The notes below the pieces were generated by a model. That model saw only the letters and a list, made by a program, of their open reading frames with translations. It had not been told where the DNA came from and searched no databases. Positions 17,179 to 25,763 of a DNA stretch of 64,000 nucleotides are shown one piece after another (the stretch's first letter is position 1; each line of letters opens with the position of its first letter). The translations under genes and the position numbers were made by a program. Source of the stretch: an uncultured Eubacteriales bacterium (GTDB taxonomy: Bacteria > Bacillota > Clostridia > Lachnospirales > Lachnospiraceae); the NCBI GenBank assembly GCA_900315015.1, contig OMXJ01000007.1:62001-126000 (forward strand), given 5' to 3'.

Positions 17179-18300
17179 ATGGCAGAAAAGAAAGCAGTTG
17201 GAAATAAAGCAGCAGATAATAAAAAGGCTGCAGTAAAAGCGCCGGCAAAAGGCGGAATATTTTCTAGTAGGAATTTTAAGGGAGACATCATTACAATAGC
17301 TGTGCTTGTCATAGCGTATTTCATTATCAGTAACTTAAAGCTCTCTTCACTTATGACGGGTCTTTTGGTTCCTGTATGCGTTTATATCATAATGGCAATG
17401 TCACTGAATCTTACAGTAGGCATTTTGGGCGAGCTCAGCCTTGGACATGCAGGCTTCATGTGCGTAGGAGCCTTTACAGGTGTTATTTTTTCAAGACTTA
17501 TTCAGAGTGCAGCAATGCCAGAGCTGCTTAAGTTCATCCTTTCAATATTAGTTGCAACCGTAGTAGGAGCAGTATTTGGAATAATCATCGGAATACCGGT
17601 ACTTAGACTTAACGGAGACTATCTTGCAATAGTAACTCTTGCCTTTGGTGAAATCATAAAGGCACTTCTTAATAATCTCTACGTTGGTAAAACCGCTGAT
17701 GGAAGCATTGAAATGAATATGTCAGGTTTTAAGAACGTTACTGACTCAGCCGGTAAGTTTGTATCAGGTCCTCTTGGACTTACAAAGATTCCAAAGTATG
17801 CAACCTTTGAAATAGCAGTAGTAATGGTTGTTCTTGTATACATTATCTGCTCACATTTTATCCATTCAAGAGATGGACGTGCGGTAATGGCTATCAGAGA
17901 TAATAGAATAGCAGCAGAGTCAGTTGGTATTAACATTACAAAGTATAAGATGATTGCATTCGTGCTCTCATCAGCCATGGCAGGAGCAGCAGGCTGTCTT
18001 TATGCACATAACTATGCAACACTTCAGGCAGTTAAGTTCGATTATAACAAGTCGATTCTCATACTTGTATTTGTAGTACTTGGAGGAATCGGAAATATTA
18101 AGGGTTCTATCGTATCAGCGATAATCCTTACCCTATTACCGGAGCTCCTTCGCGGAATCGGCAATTATCGTATGCTCATTTACTCAATTCTTCTTATCGT
18201 AATTATGCTCATCAACTGGAGCCCTAAGTCAAGAGTGGTGGTTCAGAGGCTAGGCGCAAAGATAAAAGGAATATTTGTAAAGGAAAAAGCAGCAGTTTAA
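17179..18300 (+). CDS. livM: Branched-chain amino-acid ABC transporter permease LivM
   Basis: Second permease subunit of the Liv importer. After a Lys/Ala-rich cytoplasmic N-terminus (about residues 1-35), around nine hydrophobic segments follow. Motifs include MAMSLNLTVGILGELSLGHAGFM, VLRLNGDYLAIVTLAFGEI, the EAA-like ATPase-coupling loop AIRDNRIAAESVGINITKYK near residues 235-255, and VLGGIGNIKGSIVSA. I chose ATG 17179 over the in-frame GTG at 17170, because AGAGGTGA at 17166-17173 is then correctly spaced and would otherwise overlap the start. LivG follows 33 bp downstream. Confidence 0.92.
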   Translation: MAEKKAVGNKAADNKKAAVKAPAKGGIFSSRNFKGDIITIAVLVIAYFIISNLKLSSLMTGLLVPVCVYIIMAMSLNLTVGILGELSLGHAGFMCVGAFTGVIFSRLIQSAAMPELLKFILSILVATVVGAVFGIIIGIPVLRLNGDYLAIVTLAFGEIIKALLNNLYVGKTADGSIEMNMSGFKNVTDSAGKFVSGPLGLTKIPKYATFEIAVVMVVLVYIICSHFIHSRDGRAVMAIRDNRIAAESVGINITKYKMIAFVLSSAMAGAAGCLYAHNYATLQAVKFDYNKSILILVFVVLGGIGNIKGSIVSAIILTLLPELLRGIGNYRMLIYSILLIVIMLINWSPKSRVVVQRLGAKIKGIFVKEKAAV

Positions 18301-18333
18301 TCATAGAAAAGCTAAAGCTGACTGGAGGAAATT

Positions 18334-19092
18334 ATGGCATATATTGATATAAAACACCTGGGTATTACGTTCGGTGGACTTAAGGCTGTTGATGATTTTA
18401 ATCTTGAAATCAAAAAAGGCGAGCTGTATGGTCTCATCGGACCTAACGGTGCCGGAAAAACAACAGTATTTAACATGCTTACAGGTGTATATAAACCGAA
18501 TACCGGCTCCATCGTACTTGATGGACGTGACATAACAGGAATGAAGACCATTGACATAAATAAGGCTGGAGTAGCAAGAACCTTCCAGAACATTCGTCTT
18601 TTCAAGGAACTTACAGTACTTGAAAATGTTGAGGTGGCACTTCATAATAAGTATAAATATTCGACCTTTTCAGGAATATTCCGTCTTCCATCCTTCTACA
18701 AGGTAGAAAAGCAGATGAAAGAGAGAAGTGAAGAACTGCTTAAGGTTTTTGGACTTGAGGATGCAAAGGATTTTAAAGCTAGCAACCTTCCTTATGGACA
18801 GCAGAGAAAGCTTGAGATTGCAAGAGCTCTTGCAACTGATCCAAAGCTTCTTCTTCTCGATGAGCCGGCAGCAGGAATGAATCCTAATGAAACGGCAGAG
18901 CTTATGGAGACCATAAGCCTCATCAGAGAAAAATTTGGAGTCACCATTCTTCTTATCGAGCATGATATGAAGCTCGTTGCAGGAATCTGCGAGGCAGTTA
19001 CAGTACTCAACTTCGGACGTGTCCTCGCGCAGGGCGAAACAGCAAAGGTCCTTAAGGATCCTGAGGTTGTTAAGGCTTATATTGGTGACTAA
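18334..19092 (+). CDS. livG: Branched-chain amino-acid ABC transporter ATPase LivG
   Basis: Nucleotide-binding subunit. Walker A GPNGAGKT lies at residues 36-43, the Q-loop in ARTFQNIRLF near 85, the signature LPYGQQRKLEIARAL near 152-166, Walker B LLLLDEPAAGMNP near 170-182, and the switch His in LLIEHDM near 208. The degenerate signature (YGQQRK) and the TFQNIRLFKELTVLENV segment are typical of LivG. Its length, 252, is normal. GGAGG precedes ATG 18334. It works as a pair with LivF on LivHM. Confidence 0.94.
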   Translation: MAYIDIKHLGITFGGLKAVDDFNLEIKKGELYGLIGPNGAGKTTVFNMLTGVYKPNTGSIVLDGRDITGMKTIDINKAGVARTFQNIRLFKELTVLENVEVALHNKYKYSTFSGIFRLPSFYKVEKQMKERSEELLKVFGLEDAKDFKASNLPYGQQRKLEIARALATDPKLLLLDEPAAGMNPNETAELMETISLIREKFGVTILLIEHDMKLVAGICEAVTVLNFGRVLAQGETAKVLKDPEVVKAYIGD

Positions 19093-19165
19093 TTATATTT
19101 AAAGTAAGGCTGTAGTTTATGCAGATCAATATGCACAAAAGTGCAGCTAAAGATAGGAGCAGCTT

Positions 19166-19903
19166 ATGGGCGTAATGCTTGAAGTAAAGGACCTTAAGGT
19201 TAATTATGGTGTGATCAACGCACTCAAGGGAATTTCATTTAAGGTAAATAGGGGAGAGATAGTTTCTCTCATAGGTGCTAATGGAGCAGGAAAGACAACT
19301 ACCCTGCATACTATAACAGGACTTCTTGATGCAGAAAGCGGAAGCGTTTCTTATCATTATGGTAAGGAGGGCAAGGAGCAGCAGGCAGAGCTTACTAAGG
19401 TATCGGGAGATAAAATAGTAAGAATGGGCTTAGCACATGTTCCGGAGGGCAGAAGAGTATTTGCGGAGCTTACAGTTCTGCAGAATTTAAAGCTTGGAGC
19501 CTATACAAGAAGTGACAAGGCAGAAGTCGAGAAGACCCTCGAGGAGGTTTATGAGCGTTTTCCAAGACTTAAGGAAAGAAGAGTCCAGAAGGCAGGGACC
19601 TTATCAGGCGGTGAGCAGCAGATGCTGGCAATGGGAAGAGCACTTATGTCTCATCCTGACATGATAGTAATGGATGAGCCATCCATGGGCCTTTCACCTC
19701 TTTACGTTAAGGAAGTATTTGATATCATAAAGTCCATTAATGAAAAGGGAACTACTGTACTTTTAGTAGAGCAGAACGCAAAGATGGCACTTAGCATTTC
19801 AAATCGCGCATATGTTCTTGAAACAGGAAGCATTACCCTTGAAGGAAAGGGAGAAGACCTCCTTAATAACGAAAAGGTACAAAAAGCCTATCTTGGTGGT
19901 TGA
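19166..19903 (+). CDS. livF: Branched-chain amino-acid ABC transporter ATPase LivF
   Basis: Second nucleotide-binding subunit, 245 residues. Walker A GANGAGKTT starts near residue 37, the Q-loop region is GLAHVPEGRRVFAELTVLQNL (the VPEGR motif is a LivF hallmark), the signature is LSGGEQQMLAMGRAL, Walker B is MIVMDEPSMGLSP, and the switch Gln appears in LLVEQNA. A small insert near residues 62-75 (YGKEGKEQQAEL) lengthens the loop after Walker A. It starts 73 bp after livG with AGGAG upstream. Two non-transport genes follow without a visible terminator. Confidence 0.93.
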   Translation: MGVMLEVKDLKVNYGVINALKGISFKVNRGEIVSLIGANGAGKTTTLHTITGLLDAESGSVSYHYGKEGKEQQAELTKVSGDKIVRMGLAHVPEGRRVFAELTVLQNLKLGAYTRSDKAEVEKTLEEVYERFPRLKERRVQKAGTLSGGEQQMLAMGRALMSHPDMIVMDEPSMGLSPLYVKEVFDIIKSINEKGTTVLLVEQNAKMALSISNRAYVLETGSITLEGKGEDLLNNEKVQKAYLGG

Positions 19904-19974
19904 TTTTGTTTTCTATTTGGAGTAAAATTAAGCTATCAAAGTAATTCGCATAAAATGCGGAAAGGAGATAGGTT

Positions 19975-20601
19975 ATGGCAGATAATATTGTTATTACGGT
20001 AGCAAGAGAATATGGAAGTGGCGGTAGAACGGTAGCAAGAATGATTGCTGATAAGCTCGGTTTTCATTACTATGACAGCGAGATACTTCGTCTTGCATCA
20101 GATGAAAGCGGAATTAATGAGGCTCTTTTTGCAAAGGCCGATGAAACGGTAAAGCGCAGCATCTTTGATAAGCTCGCAAATAAGAAATTTAAAGATAAGT
20201 GGGCATCCCCGGAGAGCAGCAAGTTTACCTCAAATGACAATCTTTTCAAATTTCAGTCCAAGATAATCGAGCAGCTAGCAACTAAGGGAAACTGTGTTAT
20301 TGTAGGAAGATGCGCAGATTATGTATTAAAGGATAGAAAGAATGTCATAAAGGTATTTGTCCATGCACCGCTAGAGGATAAGATCGACAGGATCTTAGAC
20401 CTTTCACCTTTAAGCGAGGATGAGGCAAAGAATCAGATAAAGGAAATTGATAAGCATCGCGCAGAATATTATGAGTATTACACAGGAAATAAATGGGACT
20501 GTGCAGCAAATTATGATATCTGCATAAATACAGGAAAGCTCAGCTTTGATGAATGCTGCGAGCTTATAATGAACTACATTAAGATCCGCGCCGAAATATA
20601 G
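19975..20601 (+). CDS. Cytidylate-kinase-like family protein
   Basis: The 208-residue product opens with ITVAREYGSGGRTVARMIADKLGFHYYDSEILRLASDE, the modified P-loop of the Cytidylate_kin2 family. Later segments NCVIVGRCADYVLKDR and KVFVHAPLEDKIDRI match the CMP-kinase-type fold. These proteins are common in Clostridia and are related to, but shorter and looser than, Cmk. Their substrate is not well established, and I do not assign CMP kinase activity. It lies 71 bp after livF with a GGAGAT ribosome site and 43 bp before an aminotransferase gene, so it is likely in the same transcript as livF. Confidence 0.85.
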   Translation: MADNIVITVAREYGSGGRTVARMIADKLGFHYYDSEILRLASDESGINEALFAKADETVKRSIFDKLANKKFKDKWASPESSKFTSNDNLFKFQSKIIEQLATKGNCVIVGRCADYVLKDRKNVIKVFVHAPLEDKIDRILDLSPLSEDEAKNQIKEIDKHRAEYYEYYTGNKWDCAANYDICINTGKLSFDECCELIMNYIKIRAEI

Positions 20602-20644
20602 AGCCAGGCGTGAAACAAAGCAAAGCGAAGGAAGGTAAAGTAAA

Positions 20645-21826
20645 ATGATTTCAACAATGATAGAAGGTCTTATAAAGAATGGTTCAGCTGTTAGAGCCAT
20701 GTTCGAAGAAGGAAAGAAGATGGCAGCGCAGTTCGGAAAGGAAAATGTATATGATTTCTCACTCGGAAATCCTAGCGTTTATCCTCCAGAGGAGATCAAT
20801 AAGGAAATGATCAATGTCATAAATGACACAGATCCTAATTATCTCCATGGCTACATGTCAAATGCAGGCTACCCTGAGGTAAGGGAAGCAGTTGCAAAGT
20901 CTCTTAATAAGAGATTTGCCACAAACTTCAGCGGAAATAACATCCTCATGACAGTAGGCGCAGCAGGCGGACTTAATGTTATTCTTAAGACACTTCTTAA
21001 TCCAGGAGATGAAGTTATCGTATTTGCACCTTTCTTTGGTGAATATAAGAACTATATTGCAAATTTTGGTGGAAAGATTGTAATTGTATCAGCAGATATT
21101 CCTAACTTCCAGCTAAAGCTTGATGAGTTCGAGCAGAAAATCAATAAGAATACCAAGGCTGTAATCATAAATAATCCAAATAACCCATCAGGTGTTATTT
21201 ACAGCGAGGAGACAATAAAGAAGCTTGCAGAAATCCTTGAGAGGAAGCAGGCTGAGTTTGGAACAAGCATTTATCTCATCTCAGATGAGCCATATAGAGA
21301 ACTCGCTTATGACGGCGAGGAAGTTCCTTATCTTACAAAGTATTATAAGAATACTGTTGTAGGATATTCATTCTCAAAGTCACTTTCACTTCCAGGAGAG
21401 CGTATCGGATATCTTGTAATGCCGGATGAGCTTGATGATGCAGAAAGTATAATTGCAGGTGCAGCAATAGCAAATAGAATTCTCGGCTTTGTTAATGCAC
21501 CAGCACTTCAGCAGCTTACAATCGCAAAGGTACTTGATAGCAAGGTAGATGTTGAAATCTACAACAAGAACCGTGAATTATTATACAGAAAGCTTACAGA
21601 ATTCGGTTATGAATGCATTAAGCCTCAGGGCGCCTTCTATATGTTCATAAAGGCACCAGGCGGAGATGATCAGGCCTTTGTTCAGAAGGCTAAATCAGAG
21701 CATATTCTTTTAGTTGGAGGAACCTTCTTTGCATGTCCGGGTTATCTTAGACTTGCATACTGCGTAGATTATGATATGATAGAGCGTTCACTTCTAGGCT
21801 TTAAGAGACTTATTGAAAATGCATAA
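20645..21826 (+). CDS. Class I/II pyridoxal-phosphate aminotransferase
   Basis: The 393-residue fold-type-I aminotransferase has DFSLGNPSVYPP at the N-terminus, TVGAAGGLNVILKTLLNPGDEV (phosphate-binding region), the NNPNNPSGVIYS motif, ISDEPYRELAYDG (the PLP-ring Asp and Tyr), and the Schiff-base Lys at about residue 245 in SFSKSLSLPGERIGY. The C-terminal Arg in PGYLRLAYC should bind the substrate carboxylate. It is nearest to aspartate/aromatic-type aminotransferases; the exact amino acid is unknown. Its place after a branched-chain importer and before hisC suggests amino-acid interconversion. ATG 20645 is preceded by GGAAGGT. A hairpin terminator follows. Confidence 0.88.
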   Translation: MISTMIEGLIKNGSAVRAMFEEGKKMAAQFGKENVYDFSLGNPSVYPPEEINKEMINVINDTDPNYLHGYMSNAGYPEVREAVAKSLNKRFATNFSGNNILMTVGAAGGLNVILKTLLNPGDEVIVFAPFFGEYKNYIANFGGKIVIVSADIPNFQLKLDEFEQKINKNTKAVIINNPNNPSGVIYSEETIKKLAEILERKQAEFGTSIYLISDEPYRELAYDGEEVPYLTKYYKNTVVGYSFSKSLSLPGERIGYLVMPDELDDAESIIAGAAIANRILGFVNAPALQQLTIAKVLDSKVDVEIYNKNRELLYRKLTEFGYECIKPQGAFYMFIKAPGGDDQAFVQKAKSEHILLVGGTFFACPGYLRLAYCVDYDMIERSLLGFKRLIENA

Positions 21827-21840
21827 AGATTAAAATTCAG

Positions 21841-21884
21841 ACCATCCATACAAGGCAAAAGTCTGGTATGGATGGTTCTTATTA
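21841..21884 (+). terminator. Intrinsic terminator after the aminotransferase gene
   Basis: An 11-bp stem, ACCATCCATAC (21841-21851) with GTATGGATGGT (21866-21876), is extendable by an AG/CT pair across a one-base bulge. It is followed by TCTTATTATT, a T-rich but interrupted tail. Confidence 0.62.
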
Positions 21885-21916
21885 TTAAATGATACGGATT
21901 ATCAGGAGGAGAAAAT

Positions 21917-23008
21917 ATGAAGGAATGGCAGAAGGGCATAAGAGAGGTAATACCATATACACCAGGTGAGCAGCCAAGATTTGATAAGATGATAAAGCTT
22001 AATACTAATGAGAATCCTTATCCACCATCACCAAAGGTAGGAGAGGCGTTAAGAAACATAGATGTGGATAAGCAGCGTCTTTATCCTGATTTTGCCGGAA
22101 CTGAGCTTATAGAGGCACTTTCGAAGGTATATGATGTTCCAAAGGAGTGCATTTTCTTTGGAATAGGAAGTGATGATGTGCTTTCAATGGCCTTCCTTAC
22201 CTTCTTTAACACCGGAAAGCCTATACTTTTCCCGGATATCACCTATTCCTTTTATGATGTATGGGCAGGACTTTATAAGATTCCATTTAAGGCGCTTCCT
22301 TTAGATGAAGATTTCAGACTTGTTAAGGAAGACTATTATAGTGAGAAGAACCCAAATGGAGGCGTGGTAATAGCAAATCCAAATGCACCGACAAGTATTG
22401 CGGAATCCGCAGATTTCATAGAGGATATCATAAAGCACAATCAGGACAGCGTAGTAATTGTAGATGAGGCCTATGTTGATTTTGGCGGGGAAAGTGTACT
22501 TCCTCTTATAAAGAAATATGACAATCTTCTTGTAGTACGCACCTTCTCAAAGTCAAGAAGCATGGCAGGTATGAGAATAGGCTATGCTTTCGGAAATGCA
22601 GAGCTCATCAAGGCTTTAAATGATGTAAAGTATTCCTTCAACTCATACACCCTGAATATGACAGCAATCGCAACAGGTGCTGCTTCTGCACTTGATGAGG
22701 AGTATTTTGAAAAGACCTGCAGGAAGATTATTGCTACAAGAGAGGAATATAAGGAAAAGCTTAAAAAATTAGGCTTTTACGTGCTTGATTCAAAGACTAA
22801 CTTCCTTTTTGCAAGTCCGAGAGGGGCTAAGTTCGATTCAAATAGAGCTGAAGAGACAAGGAAGCTCTTTGAGGCACTGAAGAAGGAAAATATTTTTGTA
22901 AGATACTTTAATAAGCCTCGCATAAATGAATTTCTTAGAATAACCATAGGAACTCCTGAGCAGATGGAGACCTTTATAAAGTTTATAGAGAATTATATAA
23001 ATGTATAG
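21917..23008 (+). CDS. hisC: Histidinol-phosphate aminotransferase
   Basis: HisC converts imidazole-acetol phosphate and glutamate to histidinol phosphate; related enzymes also act on aromatic 2-oxoacids. The 363-residue product shows the HisC N-terminus (IREVIPYTPGEQP, then KLNTNENPYPPSP), FGIGSDDVLSM, a NPNAPTS motif, VDEAYVDFGGES, and the PLP Lys at about 212 in RTFSKSRSMAGMRIGYAFG, plus the C-terminal FNKPRINEFLRITIGT. No other his genes adjoin it, so this may be a stand-alone or second copy; a role in aromatic amino-acid transamination is possible. AGGAGGAG precedes ATG 21917. It ends at a convergent terminator. Confidence 0.9.
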   Translation: MKEWQKGIREVIPYTPGEQPRFDKMIKLNTNENPYPPSPKVGEALRNIDVDKQRLYPDFAGTELIEALSKVYDVPKECIFFGIGSDDVLSMAFLTFFNTGKPILFPDITYSFYDVWAGLYKIPFKALPLDEDFRLVKEDYYSEKNPNGGVVIANPNAPTSIAESADFIEDIIKHNQDSVVIVDEAYVDFGGESVLPLIKKYDNLLVVRTFSKSRSMAGMRIGYAFGNAELIKALNDVKYSFNSYTLNMTAIATGAASALDEEYFEKTCRKIIATREEYKEKLKKLGFYVLDSKTNFLFASPRGAKFDSNRAEETRKLFEALKKENIFVRYFNKPRINEFLRITIGTPEQMETFIKFIENYINV

Positions 23009-23081
23009 GAAAGAATATGGTAAGTGTTCAGGTTAAGCGTAAGACGGGCATGCGAATTGGATAAGTGATATACATAAGAAA

Positions 23082-23111
23082 ATGGCTGCAGCTAGAAATA
23101 GCTGCAGCCAT
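23082..23111. terminator. Bidirectional terminator between convergent hisC and XRE-regulator genes
   Basis: A perfect 13-bp stem, ATGGCTGCAGCTA / TAGCTGCAGCCAT, encloses a GAAA tetraloop. T-rich sequence follows on the plus strand (TGATATTTTAAATTTT), and on the minus strand the stem is followed by TTTTCTTATG. It serves both genes. Confidence 0.86.
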
Positions 23112-23137
23112 TGATATTTTAAATTTTATTATTAACC

Positions 23138-23683
23138 TTATTTATTATCTTTTTTGTCGAGCATCTTGATCTTTTCTTCTTCAAGGGCAAGCATCTTAGC
23201 GTCGATTTCTTCATCGCCTATTGTTTTTTCAATCCAAAGATTTAATTCATCAACGGCAAGAGAGACCTTGTCAAGATAATACTTTATCTTTACAAAATCT
23301 GGAATCTCGTTATTGGATATTTTGCCATCTCTTGTAATTTCAATTAATCTATTAGTGAGCGGCATTGTATCATTAAGGCTTGCAATAGTCTCGAGAATGA
23401 TGCTAGGGAGCTCATTTAACTGGATTTCTGGCACACTCTTTTTACCGATTTCGCACTCGTGGGTGCAGAAATAATTGCACAGCTCAGGTCTCTTATAGGC
23501 AGCTGCCATCTGAAGGATATCATAGGCCTGAGGAAGCTGCTTGCCGCTTTCGATTTTTTCAATCTGGGCAGGAGAAACACTTACCATGAGATCGCTGGCC
23601 TGGTCACGGGTAAGGTCTAAGGCTTCACGTGCCTTCTGATATACGCTCTTTTCACTCTCATTTTTACTGGATCTTCTTCCCAT
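23138..23683 (-). CDS. XRE-family helix-turn-helix transcriptional regulator
   Basis: The 181-residue product has an N-terminal Cro/C1-type HTH: AREALDLTRDQASDLM, then VSPAQIEKIESGKQLPQAYDILQMAAAY (residues about 15-65). Next is a short Cys-containing segment, CNYFCTHECEIGKK (Cys near 71, 75, 79), which could bind metal or an Fe-S cluster. The C-terminal half is helical and may mediate dimerisation. It is transcribed towards hisC from a near-consensus promoter with a 70-80 nt leader containing an inverted repeat, consistent with autoregulation. The target genes are unknown; the divergent queH unit is one candidate. Confidence 0.85.
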   Translation of the reverse strand: MGRRSSKNESEKSVYQKAREALDLTRDQASDLMVSVSPAQIEKIESGKQLPQAYDILQMAAAYKRPELCNYFCTHECEIGKKSVPEIQLNELPSIILETIASLNDTMPLTNRLIEITRDGKISNNEIPDFVKIKYYLDKVSLAVDELNLWIEKTIGDEEIDAKMLALEEEKIKMLDKKDNK

Positions 23684-23715
23684 ATTACACCTCTGTTTTT
23701 GACCGATTTTAAAAA

Positions 23716-23729
23716 TTAACCATTGTTAA
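23716..23729 (-). promoter_or_regulatory. Inverted repeat in the XRE gene leader (candidate operator)
   Basis: TTAAC-CATT-GTTAA lies between the predicted transcription start (about 23760) and the start codon of the XRE gene. Its size suits a dimeric XRE regulator. The arms are only 5 bp in A/T-rich DNA, so chance is possible. Confidence 0.3.
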
Positions 23730-23766
23730 CTTTCTAAAAACAGCATATATTTTTTAAACCACATAT

Positions 23767-23795
23767 ATTATAATAAAAATATCAAAAAAATTCAA
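23767..23795 (-). promoter_or_regulatory. Promoter for the XRE regulator (minus strand)
   Basis: Read on the minus strand: TTGAAT (23795-23790), a 17-nt spacer and TATAAT (23772-23767). Confidence 0.65.
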
Positions 23796-23880
23796 GCAAA
23801 AAGGGTAATGTTATATTTTTTTATAGATTGTTTTTAAGTAGGGTGTAATTTTTAAGATATTTGTTAGGAAAAAGAAAGGG

Positions 23881-23926
23881 AAATCAAGAGCCGTATCAGT
23901 AAAAAGCTGGTAGGGCTTTTTGATTT
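23881..23926 (+). terminator. Unassigned terminator-like hairpin upstream of queH
   Basis: Arms AAATCAAGAGCC (23881-23892) and GGCTTTTTGATTT (23914-23926) pair over 12 bp with one bulge. The right arm carries the T run. No plus-strand gene precedes it, so it either ends a small unannotated RNA or insulates the queH promoter at 23943. The rest of the 370-bp gap holds only the divergent promoters. Confidence 0.38.
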
Positions 23927-23942
23927 GCTTCGTTTCATTTAG

Positions 23943-23972
23943 TTTGACTATGGAAGTGCTTTGTAATATAAT
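23943..23972 (+). promoter_or_regulatory. Promoter for the queH-dGTPase-dnaG unit
   Basis: TTGACT (23943-23948), an 18-nt spacer and a perfect TATAAT (23967-23972), about 80 nt before queH. Confidence 0.75.
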
Positions 23973-24053
23973 ATTTGTATGTGATTTGTTTCGTAAACAA
24001 CCTTCTTAGATGGAAAAATGGTATTTTGTTTTAAACGGGAGAAGTGAATAGAT

Positions 24054-24722
24054 ATGCAGTTCAAAAATATGAAATCAAAGGAAAATTATTCGAAAAAGCT
24101 TGAGGATCTTATAGCAAAATTTGTCAGCGAGAAAAAGGTGCCGACGCTCCTTTTACATTCCTGCTGCGGGCCGTGTTCGAGCTATGTATTTGAATATTTA
24201 TCCCGGTATTTTAAAATAACGGATTTTTATTATAATCCGAACATTACCTCAGAGGCTGAGTTCATAAAGAGGGAAAATGAGGTAAAAAGGCTCATATCAG
24301 AGCAGCCTCATGTATATGAGATAGACTTCATCCACGGAAAGCACGATGCCAAGGAATATTTAGAGACGATAAAAGGCCTTGAAAAAGAGCCGGAGGGCGG
24401 AAGGCGATGTGAAATATGCTTCAGGTACAGGCTGGAGGAGGCTGCAAAGCTTGCAAAAGAAAAGGGTTTTGAATATTTTGCGACGACACTTACGATAAGC
24501 CCGATGAAAAGTGCAGATCTATTGAACTCCATAGGAAATGAGATGAGTGAAAAGTATGGAGTAAAGTACCTAGAGACAGATTTCAAGAAAAAAGGCGGTT
24601 ATCAGCGCTCAATAGAGCTATCTAAGGAGTATGATCTCTACAGGCAGGATTATTGCGGATGTCCTTTCTCTAAGGCTGAAAGAGAGAGGGAAAAAGCAGA
24701 AAGGAAGAAGAATGAATTATAA
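24054..24722 (+). CDS. queH: Epoxyqueuosine reductase QueH
   Basis: QueH performs the last step of queuosine synthesis in tRNA, reducing epoxyqueuosine, and is the non-homologous alternative to QueG. The 222-residue product shows the family's Cys motifs: HSCCGPCSSYVFEYL near residue 35, RCEICFRYR near 118, and the C-terminal YRQDYCGCPFS near 203, together binding an Fe-S cluster and a metal. FYYNPNI and TLTISPMKSADLLNSIG are also conserved. It heads a unit with good promoter support and overlaps the next gene by 11 bp. Confidence 0.89.
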   Translation: MQFKNMKSKENYSKKLEDLIAKFVSEKKVPTLLLHSCCGPCSSYVFEYLSRYFKITDFYYNPNITSEAEFIKRENEVKRLISEQPHVYEIDFIHGKHDAKEYLETIKGLEKEPEGGRRCEICFRYRLEEAAKLAKEKGFEYFATTLTISPMKSADLLNSIGNEMSEKYGVKYLETDFKKKGGYQRSIELSKEYDLYRQDYCGCPFSKAEREREKAERKKNEL

Positions 24723-25749
24723 TCCGAATTATTCAAACGGATCAATCAGAGAAGAATTAGAAAAGCTTGAACATGAAACATTATCAGAGTACGCAACATT
24801 TTCAGATCAGTCTAAGGGAAGAGAAAGAAGCGAGGCTCCCTGCGACATAAGACCGGTATTTCAAAGAGACAGAGACAGGATACTGCACTCAAAATCCTTT
24901 AGAAGACTTAAGGGAAAGACGCAGGTATTCCTTGCGCCAAAGGGCGACCATTACCGTACACGCCTTACGCATACGCTAGAGGTGGCGCAGAATGCAAGGA
25001 CAATAGCAAAGGCGCTCCGTCTGAATGAAGACCTGGCAGAGGCCATAGCTCTAGGCCATGACCTTGGACATACACCTTTCGGACATGCCGGAGAGAGGGC
25101 TCTTAACACGGTGATCGAAGGGGGATTTAGGCACAATGAGCAGAGTCTGAGAGTGGTAGAGAAGCTAGAAAAGGACGGAAGGGGCCTTAATCTGACCTTT
25201 GAGGTTAGAGATGGCATATTAAATCATGAGATGAATTTAATGCCAGCGACCTTTGAGGGGCAGGTAGTGCGTTTTTCGGATAAGATCGCATATACGGCAG
25301 CAGACATAGATGATGCCATAAGAGCAGAAATAATAAAGGAGGAGGATATTCCAAGGGAGCTTACAGATGCTTTAGGCCATTCCCTTAGAGAAAGACTGAA
25401 TACCCTCATCCATGCAGTAATAAGTAACAGCTATAAAACAAAGAAAATAAGCATGCCGGAGGAGACATACGAAAAATTTATGGCCCTTCGAAAATTCATG
25501 TTTGAAAATGTATATACCAATCCTATTGCCAAGGGAGAGGAAGGGAAGGCGCAGAAGCTTGTACTAAGGCTTTATGAGTATTATGTAAGGTATCCTGAGA
25601 AAATGCCTGAGGAATATACCCGTCTTGTAGCAGAGGGAAAGGAATCCGTAGAGCGCATGGCCTGTGATTATGTAGCAGGAATGACGGATAATTATGCGGT
25701 AAATACATTTAATGAAATATGCGTGCCTAAATATTGGAATATGTATTAA
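24712..25749 (+). CDS. dGTPase-like HD-domain deoxynucleoside triphosphohydrolase
   Basis: Enzymes of this family hydrolyse dNTPs (classically dGTP) to the nucleoside and triphosphate. The 345-residue product has the HD motif region: DRDRILHSKSFRRLKGKTQVF, then HYRTRLTHTLEVAQNARTIA (first His), LGHDLGHTPFGHAGE (His-Asp pair) and FSDKIAYTAADIDDA (final Asp). I chose ATG 24712, preceded by AAGGAAGAAG, rather than the longer in-frame extension to 24631 inside queH, because family proteins begin about 60 residues before the first motif. It overlaps queH by 11 bp and leads into dnaG. In Clostridia this gene commonly precedes dnaG-rpoD; rpoD is not next here. Confidence 0.88.
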   Translation: MNYNPNYSNGSIREELEKLEHETLSEYATFSDQSKGRERSEAPCDIRPVFQRDRDRILHSKSFRRLKGKTQVFLAPKGDHYRTRLTHTLEVAQNARTIAKALRLNEDLAEAIALGHDLGHTPFGHAGERALNTVIEGGFRHNEQSLRVVEKLEKDGRGLNLTFEVRDGILNHEMNLMPATFEGQVVRFSDKIAYTAADIDDAIRAEIIKEEDIPRELTDALGHSLRERLNTLIHAVISNSYKTKKISMPEETYEKFMALRKFMFENVYTNPIAKGEEGKAQKLVLRLYEYYVRYPEKMPEEYTRLVAEGKESVERMACDYVAGMTDNYAVNTFNEICVPKYWNMY

Positions 25750-25763
25750 AGGAGCGTGTAGCT

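Noticed and set aside
24631-24711. N-terminal extension of the dGTPase-like gene into queH
   Set aside because: ATG 24712 has a ribosome site and gives normal family length; the extension is the other frame of queH.
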